The translations under genes were made by a program, and so were the position numbers. 64,000 nucleotides of DNA from Hormiphora californensis (lineage: Eukaryota > Ctenophora > Tentaculata > Cydippida > Pleurobrachiidae): the NCBI GenBank assembly GCA_020137815.1, contig CM035351.1:3249409-3313408 (forward strand), in the 5' to 3' direction. Below are positions 34,422 to 46,000 of the stretch, one piece after another (positions within the stretch are counted from its first letter, which is position 1; each line of letters opens with the position of its first letter). The notes under the pieces were generated by a model. That model made no database searches and was not told where the DNA came from. It saw nothing but the letters and a program-made list of their open reading frames with translations.

Positions 34422-35540
34422 ATGTCAGAGGTTCAGCTATCATTACGGGCCTATGCCAAGATCTTATCCCACGTGGTCCAATACCCCTACACAGCCGTTA
34501 ATGGTGTCCTATTGACTGTCGCTGGGGATGATGATGTAGAGAATAAGAGGAGGACAGGAGGGTTGATATAGTTGATGCAGTGCCGCTATTTCATTACAAC
34601 ATCTCCCTGACCCCAATGTTGACTGTGGCACTAACTCAAATTGAGGAATACGCGTCAAATAGATCCCTCAAGATTGCTGGGTATTACCACGCAAATGAGT
34701 ACTGCAATGACAGCGAGGTAATTAGGGGGTAATTAGAGGGAGAGGTAATTAGGAGGGGGTTTAATTAGCGAGGTAGTTAGGGGGGGGGGGGTAATTAGGA
34801 GGGGGTGGTCAAGAGATTAGAGTCTCTCTCTGTTTCTCGTAATTATTAAACTATTTCGTCGAAATGCAAAATGAGCTAATGCCGAAATAAATTTAAAATC
34901 ACTATTAACAACCTGTCATCGACCACAACTCCCTACTCGTCTCAGGTTGGTTTTGTCGCGGCCCGTATCGCTGATAAGATAGTAGAGAATTGTGAGGAAG
35001 GATGTATGTTGAATTGTCAATAATGAACTTCTCAACCACCTTGCCACCGAGCTTCCCTTCAAACTATTTCACCCTGTCAGGTATAACCTTGTAGTCGATA
35101 ATTTTATATTAATTTTATATAATTCTTGAGATTTTATCCATCGAGGCCTCAATAATCAATTCTTGAGAATTTATGAGACCTATAATTTAGCTGTTTAATA
35201 TTTCTCCTTACAAGGATGTTATAACCCCGTTATAACCACTACTAAACACTCGGAAGGTCTCAGAAGTATTTAGCAGTAGTTATGACTATTTCTCTTCCCT
35301 AACTCAACATATCTCAGATCAACGGATCGAATTGACTGGAAGGAGGGAGATAAACCCCGATTACAGTACGGAGAGCGAGGTCTAACCCTGGGCCCTGAGA
35401 TTATGAAGAGTCAGTTATATAGATCGGTAGTGGATATGGACAATCACTATGACAATGTAAGGTGTAACTGGGATAATGCAGCATTGGACGAAACTGTTAA
35501 ACTCTTCTCAGAATCCCTTGTCAGCGCCGCAGAAGAGTAG
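34422..35540 (+). CDS. EMC8: EMC8/EMC9, ER membrane protein complex subunit (two frameshifts)
   Basis: EMC8/9 is a cytosolic MPN-like subunit of the ER membrane protein complex, which inserts tail-anchored and multipass proteins. Exons are 34422-34717, 34946-35080 and 35318-35540. Family signatures are SLRAYAKILSH, YTAVNGVLL, VDAVPLFHYN, IAGYYHANE, VAARIADKI and DMDNHYDNV near the end. As written the frame fails twice. At the GGG run 34560-34562 one base appears to be missing (or two extra), since the downstream frame resumes at VDIVDAVPLFH. Near 35009-35016 (TTGAATTG) one A appears to be extra, since LIVNNELL resumes after its removal. Splice sites and the rest of the protein are intact, so a sequence error is at least as likely as a pseudogene. 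The corrected length is about 217 residues. Confidence 0.82.
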
Positions 35541-36922
35541 TAATGGGCGGTGAAGTAGAGTTGGGTTTAGGCTGATTTAGTTTTGTTGCGTGATGGGGGA
35601 GAGAGCAGGAGCAGGAAGGTGCTTGCTATAAAAAGAAAGGAAAGCTGTGAATTATATGACAGAAAGAGTGAGATATATTTGTTGATTGGGTTTGCAGTTC
35701 AGTTTAATATGACATCCTTTAATTATGTGTGTGTGAGTTGACATGTGAGTATATTATCACGTGTATTCAAATTGTTTATTTCTTCAACTAAATTCTCCAT
35801 TTAAACCATCTAATCGTGTATTTGAATTTCTTGCCGGTCGCTGGGTTGTAATTTAGAACCAGGCCTATTCAGAAATTGAAATTTACCTATCTTCGTGTCT
35901 TTGACAGGTTTCTAACAGGTATAGACCCAGAATATATCTATTATATCTAATAGTAGAGGCAATAATTACAGTCACCTCCTCTGATTTCTATGAAACTTCT
36001 CCCATGCTAAGAGGTGGCAATAGAGGTTCAAATACCGCAGAGTTTAAGTCTGAACAATGTTCGGTTCGTTAATTATCGCTAATTGAAAAACGCTAAAATG
36101 GCCTAAAATCGCCCTAAGTTCCGAATTGAAATTTTGGAGTTGAGACTCCAGACTTCGTAGAGATGTCCGCTAGGATGACAATATGCACCAAAATCGGACG
36201 GAAGCCTAAATTCGTCCGAATTCGGTACGAAAAGCCGGGTAGACTGATTTTTGGTCACGTGACATGGGTCCAAAATCAGTTTTTTGCCATTTACGCATTT
36301 CCTGTACGTCGGAGACAAAAAATATGGCCAATACTTGTCATTTCCATCGCTTTCTGCATCTTTTAAGCCCCCTATAAACATCCCTTACTTCAACGGTTCA
36401 GAAGTGACGTCATTTAGTCTCCTGAAAAACTCTAACTTCTGAACCGTTGAAGTAAGGGATATTTATAGGGGGCTTAAAAGATGCAGAAAGCGATGGAAAT
36501 GACAAGTATTGGCCATATTTTTTGTCTCCGACGTACAGGAAAGGCGTAAATGGCAAAAAAACTGATTTTGGACCCATGTCACGTGACCAAAAATCAGTCT
36601 ACCCGGCTTTTCGTACCGAATTCGGACGAATTTAGGCTTCCGTCCGATTTTGGTGCATATTGTCATCCTAGCGGACATCTCTACGAAGTCTGGAGTCTCA
36701 ACTCCAAAATTTCAATTCGGAACTTAGGGCGATTTTAGGCCATTTTAGCGTTTTTCAATTAGCGATAATTAACGAACCGAACATTGTTCAGACTTAAACT
36801 CTGCGGTATTTGAACCTCTATTGCCACCTCTTAGCATGGGAGAAGTTTCATAGAAATCAGAGGAGGTGACTGTAATTATTGCCTCTACTATAATAAATCG
36901 CCACACATTTAGCTCGCCACAC
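35541..36922. other. Intergenic region, EMC8/9 to CCDC22
   Basis: It is almost entirely occupied by the 942-bp palindromic element at 35950-36891. The CCDC22 start codon follows the end of that element by only about 30 bp, so the palindrome abuts or lies inside the CCDC22 promoter/5' UTR. Confidence 0.6.
35950..36891. mobile_element. 942-bp palindromic element
   Basis: Arms of about 455 bp, from TAGTAGAGGCAATAATTACA inward, are near-perfect reverse complements around a spacer of about 30 bp (36404-36434). No TIR-independent coding sequence is present. Mirrored open frames at 36103-36381 and 36550-36738 come from the same sequence read on both arms. It is not obviously related in sequence to the palindrome at 32022. 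Confidence 0.85.
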
Positions 36923-39539
36923 ATGGAGCAGGTAGACCAGATCATCTTGGTGACACTCCGAGAGTTGGGCCTGACACTGGATGATGACATCACCACTCTC
37001 TCCCACCTGTCCGATGTTCAGGTTTGAGCTGTCAGAGCATTGGCCTGACCTTATTCTCATTTCTATTCTCACGCGAGAACCGCCGTCAGAGCATTGGCCT
37101 GGCAGGGTTTGAGCGGGGTGTGGCGACCATGGAATCGTGGTACATAGTTCTCTTTTTGGAGTTTCGAAACTAAACAGGGAATGAATTCAGGTTGTGGGAA
37201 GTGTAGCCCGGTGTCTCAACACAATACGAGGCAGCAGTGGGGAGAAGATCTCTGAGACACTTCCTGGTAATATGGCGATGAGATACCGGCTGGGAATACA
37301 ACTTGCTAACGCCTGCAAGGAGTTAGGGTATGTTTTCCATATATTTACAGTAATACAGTTCGTATATAATTTACTATTATGTGACATTATGACACCCTGT
37401 ATATATAGCTGTGGGTTATAGTTAGGCGTTAGCTGTCAGGCTTCCTGTCTACTGTAAATTTCTAGGGGAAAGTAACACCCGGAATTATTTTTGGAGTTAT
37501 AACTTCCTTATAAGGCGAATAGCCCTGCGTCACTAACGCCCGCTCCCCTGATATTGCGACAGGTACAAGGCCGATATTGGCTACGAAACGTTTCTATACG
37601 CTAACGAAGTTGAAATCCGGCGACTCCTCATGTTTCCTAGGTGGAGAAACTACCTCGTACAGGAGGTGGAGGAGGTGGGGGAGGTGTGGACCAGACTAGT
37701 AGATCATCTTTGTTGTGTTCCATTGGGCGAGAGTTTAAACGGCAACTCTCCCTTCCCTGGCTCCCCTGCCCCATTACAAGTCCCTAATGGCACTGTTTGG
37801 GATGGACCAACTACCTTCCACACTGTGTCCGGGTTTACTTCCTTCTCCTCTACCCCCTTGGCTCTCTCGAGAAGGGAAGTCCTGGCGCAACAGTGCTCTC
37901 CAGACCACCTTCTTTGCAGTTTAGTTGCCCTGAACTCCAAACTCAGTCGAGATCTCGATATAACGAACATCAGTTCCAAGACCACTGCTGCTTCTGTTAC
38001 AGCTCTTTCGCCGGAGAAGCGAGGAAAGATCAGAGAGTTGGTTAGTAAAGCAGCTTCGGAGGCTGCTGTTTCCACCCTTACTCCCTCATCACCAGTGGGT
38101 CTGGGTAGTATTAGACTGAGTGCTACGTCACCAATAGCGGCTGATGAACCGTTGAAAAGTGAGGAAAGAGGAGAGGAGAAGGAGGATGAGAAAACAGAGG
38201 AAGAGTTACTAGAGGAGCAGAGAAATGAGGCTGCAGAGTTAGAGGAGGTGTTGGAGGGGTTAGTAGAGAAGGAACGAGAGATGAGGGGCAAGATAGAGGG
38301 TGCAGGGGAGAAGCTGAAGGGACTAGAGGAGGGGTGTAAGGGCAAGGAAGTGGAACTGGAGGCTCTTGGAGCGGAGTACCAAGTGAAAAAGAAGACCCTA
38401 CAGTTAGTCCCTACAGAGGAAAGTCCTGTTAAAGCGATGCGGGGAAAGCTGGATACTGTCCAAAAGGAATCCCTTCATGTTCAGGTAATATATATTTGTC
38501 ACTTCCATTTTCCCAGCTCTGAATACTTAGTACTAGGCACTTCATTCCTAGTACTAGGCACTATGTTTCTCCCCTTCATTCCTAGTACTATAGGTATTCT
38601 CTCTGTCGTTCAACCCTACTACTCTGTCGTTCCTACTAAGTAGTAGGCACTTCTCTCTGCCGTTCCTACTAAGTAGCAGGGTAGTTATAAAACCCCTTCC
38701 TACTTAGTATGATTTAACAAGCCGTGAATTCTCCGTGTGACACGTTTTGTAATTCATTGTGACAGCTGAGTATGCCATATTATATTATCCACTTCTCTCC
38801 TTCTATCCTTATCTCTCTCTATCTTTCTATCTCTCCCTCTCTCTCTCTCTCTCCTTCTATCTCCCTCTCTCCCACTATCTCTCTACCTCCCATTTCTGCA
38901 CAGGACATGTGGATAGCCAGGGAGAACCAACTGCGAGCCCAAATCCAGGACCTCACCTCCGAACTAGCGGTCAAGGAATCCCTAACCGCCGAACTGGTCA
39001 CCGAGATCCGGGACATGAGGGCTGAGATAACCTCCCTGGTTTCCGGTATAGACGAGAGAGAGGAGGAGCAGAAGGAGTTGGAGAGACAGGCTGGCAAACT
39101 AACGGGCAAGATCAATAGGAACTCTCACACGAGGAAGATCCTTGATACTGTTGAGCGGATAAAGCGGCAGAAGAAGCAGATAGATACGATATTGAGTGAC
39201 ACGAGGGTTGTTCAGAAGGAAATTAACTCACTAAACGGGAAGATAGAACGAGTCTTCATTGAAACAGATGAGATAATATTCCGAGATGCAAAGAATAATG
39301 AACTCTGTAAACAAGCCTATAAACTTCTTGCTAACCTACAATCTGAGTTCAATGCTCTGGTTCGGGCTCTGGATGATATTGGATCTATGAACAGAGAGTT
39401 GAGAGATCTGGAGGATATGTTGTTAAGAGAGAAGGATAAGAATGTAGCGGCTCAGGTTGTGAAGGTGGAACATGATTTGGCGACGGTGGTGAGTGAGAAT
39501 AAGAAGTTAGCTGCAACCATTGATGCGACAAGGAAATAA
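36923..39539 (+). CDS. CCDC22: CCDC22, CCC/Commander complex subunit
   Basis: CCDC22 pairs with CCDC93 and COMMD proteins in the Commander complex, which recycles endosomal cargo, and it influences NF-kB and cullin-ligase activity. Exons 36923-37021, 37191-37327, 37563-38484 and 38904-39539 join in phase to give 597 residues (human 627). The N-terminal calponin-homology-like NN domain starts MEQVDQIILVTLRELG and runs through RYRLGIQLANACKELGY and GYETFLYANEVEIRRLL. A low-complexity linker follows (residues about 115-250). The C-terminal half is coiled coil, with the family signature ILSDTRVVQKEINSLNGKI and DEIIFRDAKNNE. The first donor (GTTTGA) is weak but required by phase. The residues after LLMF (38 codons from 37625) match the family poorly, so a small local misreading is possible. 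Confidence 0.9.
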
Positions 39540-39939
39540 TGATCACCTGTTTTCCGATGGTAGTATCATGGGTTTCAGCCTGGAACTTTCAGGCGATTTT
39601 GTGATTGTTGATATGTTGAGTAGGTTTAAGTACGAGTTTAGGGGACGGTTTTAGTTTTTGACCGGAGGTGTGTTTTATAAACTTTTACTTTTTTTATAGT
39701 GTGTTAGTTTTTGAATGATTAATTATTCCATTAAATTACCTTGTTACATCCTAATAAATCATGTGTGTGTGGTTGTGACGTTGACGTTCTATTTTTTGTT
39801 TTCTGTTGTTACTTGTTGGATTGTTTTCTTCTCCCTTATCCCCCTCAATATACCAGTCCCCCCTCAATACAGCCCCCTTGATCCGCAGATCTGTACATTG
39901 CACAGTCCCCCGATCACCACAATTCGGTCTTTCAATAAC

Positions 39940-40025
39940 ACCCCTTCTCTCCATGATATATCTAGCAGTATGAGTCAGGAATAACACCCCTTCTCCCCAT
40001 GATATCTAGCAGTATGAGTCAGTTA
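39940..40025 (+). repeat. Duplication of the NSUN5 start region
   Basis: A unit of about 43 bp (CACCCCTTCTC, then CATGATAT, then CTAGCAGTATGAGTCAG) occurs twice in tandem. The first copy reads ATG AGT CAG GAA TAA, a four-codon upstream ORF. The second copy reads ATG AGT CAG and runs on into NSUN5. The two start codons have the same context. Confidence 0.8.
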
Positions 40026-43000
40026 TATCAGGAATGTGCAAGGATCATTACACGTGTAATAGCCGGAACTGGATCAGTTAAATCACTCTGTCTCAACTCC
40101 AAGAACAGAGCCAAGAAGAAACTCTACGCTATCGTGTTTAATGTCCTACAGAGTAGGTTGAAATAAGTTGTCATCTCGTAGCGGCATCACTAATTATTGT
40201 GATTAGTTGTGCACTAATCATTTATTAGTTATGCAGCTAGGAGAGGGGTTATTAGCGCGATGGCAAAGTCTCTAGTAGAGACTCTCTACTCAGCGCAGGG
40301 GGGAGAGTGGGTGGGTGGGTCAACTTCTACTCTTCCTCATTCCTTCCTTTCGCTTTCTCTCCCTCTTTGCCTTTTACCGTCCCTTCTAGAAGGCCCTGGA
40401 AGATCTTCTGCGGACCTAATTCCCTTTGCAATTATCCCCTCATCATTCCCGCTGATTCTCTAATCCCCACACTCTTTATATCCTAATCCTCACACTTTAT
40501 ATCCCTGCAATATAGGATCTAGTATCATGTCAATCCAAGACCGTAACACGGTGTTTTACAACATCTACCCTCTCTCCGACACCACCACCTCTCTAGACGA
40601 ACTAAGGCTACAATGCCTCGAGTTCCTCTCCCCTCATCTCGATATAATCTGGAATGCGGAGTGTTTCACCCTCACCCCGGTCTCCCATCCCTCCCACCCG
40701 CACCTCAAGGGCCAGGTGTGGTTTGATAGCTCCCTGGAGGATGAGTGGTATGTGGTGTGGTTGCTACGGAAACTAACGGCCCAATTCCCGGGGATCGTCT
40801 CCAAGGTCTGGGATGACGATGGAGAGTTCATGTTGATCGAGGCATCTGATGCGGTACCCCCCTGGCTTATCCCTGAAATTAGTGACAACAGGGTGTTCTT
40901 ATACCAGGGTAAGGTGGCGATAGTACCCCAGCCTACCACCCCAGCCCACATGGGTCTATTTCCCATGACGGGGGTCACACTTGACCAAGCCCTTCGGTGT
41001 ATACCCCATATTAACCTTGAGGAAGAATCAGCCCGAATTGACAAGTTGGTGTGTGAACGATTATCTGATTTTCCCGAACGAAGTCTCCACAAGAGCAGGG
41101 TACACCTGCCTGTCACTCTCGTCCATGCACTCTCCCAGAACCCCGGTCTCATCTCCAGTATCATCAGCATGTACCTGTACGCAGATCGGCAGGAGATCGC
41201 CTCAGTTGTAAAGCACAAACGCCTCCAGTGGGTGGACACCTGTGACACTAACATCACTCTGACGAGATGCCAGTATGCACAGTTGTACAGTCAGAGGATC
41301 AGTAGCACCCCGGCATGGCCGAGTAAACCCGCTGGACATGTGGATCACCTGGCCCGACAGCTGGGGTTGAAAGTGACACTGGGTGCCGAGCTCGCTCTCT
41401 CTGTTGCAGACGGGGAGACAGGGACTGATGCGGAGTTTGTGAGGTATCGTAAGAAGTTGGAGGGTATGGGGTACTTTAGAGGTGACATGGAGGGATCAGC
41501 AACATACAAAGAACAGCTGAGGAAGGCAGAGTTGTTCTACAAGTCATCTCAGGAACACGACACTAGTGGTAATGTGTGGATGTCCAATAGCAGGGCTCTA
41601 TCCCATCTTGTGGACTCCTCAGCAGCAGTGGATCTAGATCAGTACAGAGGTGCGGATGTTAGTGAGTCTGATCCGGATGGGTGGATGGATGTCATGCCTG
41701 TGGATATCCAGAGATGGTTCCTGAGGGGCCGGGAGCACGATAAAAGTACGAGTACTGGATCCACCACTAAAAACAAAGGTCCTTCTAATCATCCTGATAA
41801 GGTAGACGAGATATCAACCCGGAACATGGATGTGATAAACAGCCGACTCCAGTCGTTTGTTGAGCAGGTATCCAGTCATGAGGGGGCTGAGGTACCGGGT
41901 GATCTAAATCTGAACCCTGATGATTTCTTTAGTGCTCTCCAGGGACTGAAGGATCAGGTAGATAGAGCACGGGAGAAGGAGGATGAGAGTGGCAGTGAAG
42001 ATACATCCTCCATAGAGTCTGATCTGAGAGCTGAGTCGGAGGAGGAGATGAGAGAATACATGAGAGAGCTAGAGGGTCAGCTAGGGAAGACTACTCTAAC
42101 TGAGTCATTCGAAAAGGGGCAGGATGGAGAGCTGGATATTGATTTTAACTTGGTTTCCAATATTCTGAACTCGTTCTCTGCTGACTCAGGGTTAGATGGT
42201 CCAGCGTCTAGTGTGTTGGCTTCTCTTGGTGTCAGGTTGCCTAGAAACGAGGACAATTTTTAGTGAACTGATGTATATTTTAACATGTGTGTGCTTTTAT
42301 TTTACCTCTACATATTTTAATTTTTTTAAAGTTGCTGAACAAAATAATGTGTTGTTAATAAATCCAGTGTGTCCAACTCTTTTGGTAATGAAATTACCCC
42401 TCCACGCAAGCTCAAGCCTCAAGGAGCAGCGTATTAGGGGTGACTTCCTAACCAAACAACTCTTCTAACACGAAGGAACCAGCAGGAAGGGAGGATGTCT
42501 CTAAAACAGATATTGTTTGACGAGGATGCTCTCTCCAAACTACCCGACCTAGTTGACCTTCTCCAGAGGGGCTGCATCCCTGAGGGCGAGATAATCCAAC
42601 TATTCCCCGCTCTCTCTACTCTCCTGAACGGCACTCTCCCACAACGTAAAATGGGTCTCTCTCTCCTCAAGTGTTGTATCCTCTACCTACATTCCCGGAA
42701 TAAGATCTCCGAACATGTTGATGTCATGGTAAAGTGGTGGAGAGCCGCGGTGGGATGTCTCAAATCCCGGTACTCGGCTGATTGCACATTCCGGTTAGCT
42801 GCCATCAACTGCACCCTCTTCACCCAGATAGCAGGTAGTTATGTGGACTTGTTGATCGAGGGTCGAGGTAGTGTCCCTATCATGGTGACAGCGTGTACCA
42901 GCCACCCATGTACTGAAACATTCACCATTCTCCCTCTCCTTGTCAAGCACTTCCCATCCCATATTGGCAAACATTTTGACCAAATCCGGGGTTTCTGTCT

Positions 43001-46000
43001 CAGTCAGGTGGGAGACTGGCCGGTGGAGGCAGGTGAGCTATTAGGCAGGTTGCCCTGTACCGGTCCAGCGGGTAAGAACAGTGCCACGTATGTTGTTAGT
43101 TGGAGAAAGGAGTTTGGGGCGTGTCTGGGTGGTCTGAGAGGGGTGTTAGGGAGGGTGACGGGTGCCCAGCAGGTGTTACAACAACACCAGGGTGATGCTA
43201 GGAAGGTGTTACCGGATATCACCCTCATTGGTAACCATGGTGATATAACAACAGCTAACAATCACGTGACATTCCTCTGTTCTGCTCTCCGATCCCTGCT
43301 GACATCTTGTTCAGTAGAAGCACCTGTATCTGTACCTCTCTCAACTGTTAAGAGTCTTATTGAGGAGGTGGCAAGGAGTTATCAAGATTCTCTGTCCTTT
43401 ATCTCCACCTCAGACAACTTTACTAAACGGCTCATCCTATCCCATACTGTGCTAGAGGTACTACAATTCCTGGGATCCCTCTTCAAAGTCCTCGGTACCA
43501 CCACCCTCCTTCTCCAGCCGGCAACCGAACAACTCCTGATTCCTCTCCTACGATCACCAGCTACCTCTCTCCCTGCAGTCACCCTAATCCACACGATGGT
43601 GAGAGTGACTGGTAGTAGTGTGGGCGTCCCTCTAGTCATGTTAACCTCCCTTCTCTCTCTCAACCAGCTGACCCTAACAGCCGGGTCTGGGGGCCAGGTT
43701 ACCAAGAAACAAAGGACGGAGCAGTTTAATACCCTAACATTTGAGAATTCTACCCTGGGATCACACGATGAGAGACTAATGGAGAAAGTACTGGAGGTTG
43801 TTAACGAGATTTTAACAAGCACTGGACCTTTTCTAGCACAAATGAAAAGTGAGGACTTGCGGGGGAAGTGTCAGGGGATAATTTCCAACTCGGCCTGTTT
43901 TTCACCATCATTAGTCCGTCTGGCTCACTCAACCTGCCTTCTTCTCTCAAGCCCAGAGGTATCTCTAGCCCATCAGACGAACTACTGGAGCCCAGATCTC
44001 ACAGGGTTCTTTGCAAGCCAGATGAGGACAAGTGAAGCTCATATTCACCCCCAAAGGTGTTATATTACCGGACCACAACATTCCACTGAACAAACATCAC
44101 TATTTGAGGGCAGCAACTCGACACAAAATCATCGGGGGAACCTTCGAGAAGAATTAGAGCACATGGCGGCCACCGCTGCTAAAGAATGTGCTATCCCTTC
44201 CGTTCGGACTACACAAGAAGAGGAAGAGGAGGAAGAGATGGAGGTGGCAGTAGAAACAACAACACAGGAGGAGGAGAATGTGGGGGAGAATGGGTATACT
44301 TTAGATCTGCCACCAAAACCGGTCTTTGAGTTGCCACCATCATTGCAACAGCGGGCCACAAACCTTGTACAGAGTGGTAAAGAGAATTTGGTGATGAACA
44401 ACAATACGAAACCTGAAGCACCGGTTATAGATTTGAAACAGGGAAGTGTGGAGTTACTGGACCTAATGTCTTCTTTCGTTGATGAACCTGCGAGTGATGG
44501 AGAGTGTTAGTTTTTAATTGTTAATTTATTTCTCTTTTAACTTTTATCAAATGGCTGCATTTGTTCTCCCCTTGTAACCCCTGTCTCTGACCCATGCTAA
44601 CCCAAAATTGCTCCAACTGCCATTTCCCAGCGCAACCTACTCTTTCGCCCTTTCAAATCCCCCACTTTTATAGTTACCCCTCTAACCCCCTGTTACTAAT
44701 ACCACTACCCCCTCCCCCAGTTACTAATTCCACTACCCCCTCCCCCAGTTACTAATTCCACCTCTTCCTCCCTATCTGTAGAATGGCTGCAGCAGCAACA
44801 CCAGGCTCTATGATGGAGAAATCATTCCAGCTCCAACTCCAAATGAAGCAAAACACGGAAGAAATGTCATCCTTTCTCAAGGACATGACCGACTGGACCA
44901 AGGAGGTTAAACAAAAAGATAAGGATCTTATCACATCTAGTGACAGTAAACCATCCGAGGTCCTCCCTCCAATCCGGTGCCAGCCTAAACCTCGCAAGAA
45001 GAAGAAGAAGTCGGGAGCTGCTGTTTTAGCCACAGATCAGGACAAGCAAATCGGGCTCCTCAAAGATCAGGGGTAACGACTACCGAGCCTGGGACAAGTT
45101 TGATGTTGATGCTGCTATTAAGGAGATAGATGGTGGAAAGCAGCAGCAGGGGCAGAGTGATGAGGGGGATGTAGCAGGGGATCAGGATGGGGAGGAGAGT
45201 GATGCTAGTACTGATAATGAAATGTTGGACAAGCAGGAGGAGGAGAGGAAAACAAATGCAGGCAGTTTACCTCAAGGAGAAGGGAAATGACTTTCTTTAA
45301 ACAAGGAAGTGGGAGGATGCTGTTGAGTGTTATACAAAGGGCCTCCAGTGTGATGCACTAAATGCTGTCCTATTCGCTAACCGTGCCATGGCCCTTATCA
45401 AGCTACAGAAGTATGCTGCTGCTATTGCTGATTGTGATTGTTCCATTGAGCTGGATGATGGGTATACCAAGGCGTATCTGAGGCGTGCTAACTGCCCATC
45501 TGAAACTAGAGCACAAGGAGGAGGCCCTGGCTGATTTCAGGAAGGTGCTGGAGTTTGAACCTGAAAATAAGCTGGCACTGGGTACTGTTAGGAAACTAGA
45601 GGTAGAGCTGGCCCCACCAGTCCAGTACAAACCGAGAAAGGAGGGTGATATCACACACATGAGGACGGACCCTGCCTCCATCTGATAAACCCATGGTTAG
45701 GATCCAGATCCACGATATCCGAAATGATGAGTATGATATCCGACCTGCCAGCAGAACCCCGGCCAAGTCAGTCCCTGAAACTCCAACAAATGTGAAATTT
45801 GAGACACTCCCAACTCGTATTCCGGCCAACTATCTCCAGTTTCAGACGGACTTCAGGAAGTTGAGAACCAACCCTGAGGCTCTCTTTAAATACATCAAAC
45901 AAATCGACCCTGATATCTACCCTAAATTGTTCCAGGATTCTCTAGAGGCTGACCAACTATTTATCATCCTAGACATTCTGAACAAGTTCTATGTGCCAGC

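Noticed and set aside
36103-36738. Open frames resembling each other on both strands
   Set aside because: They are the two arms of the 942-bp palindrome.
40634-43822. Long minus-strand frames (up to 207 codons)
   Set aside because: They are antisense shadows of the ECD and PELP1 coding frames, which have clear homology.
33700-45690. Programmed +1 frameshifting as a shared mechanism
   Set aside because: The sites share no P-site codon, slippery heptamer or adjacent stop; in EMC8/9 and RPAP3 the homologous residues place the shift well before the stop codon. Error or decay is simpler.
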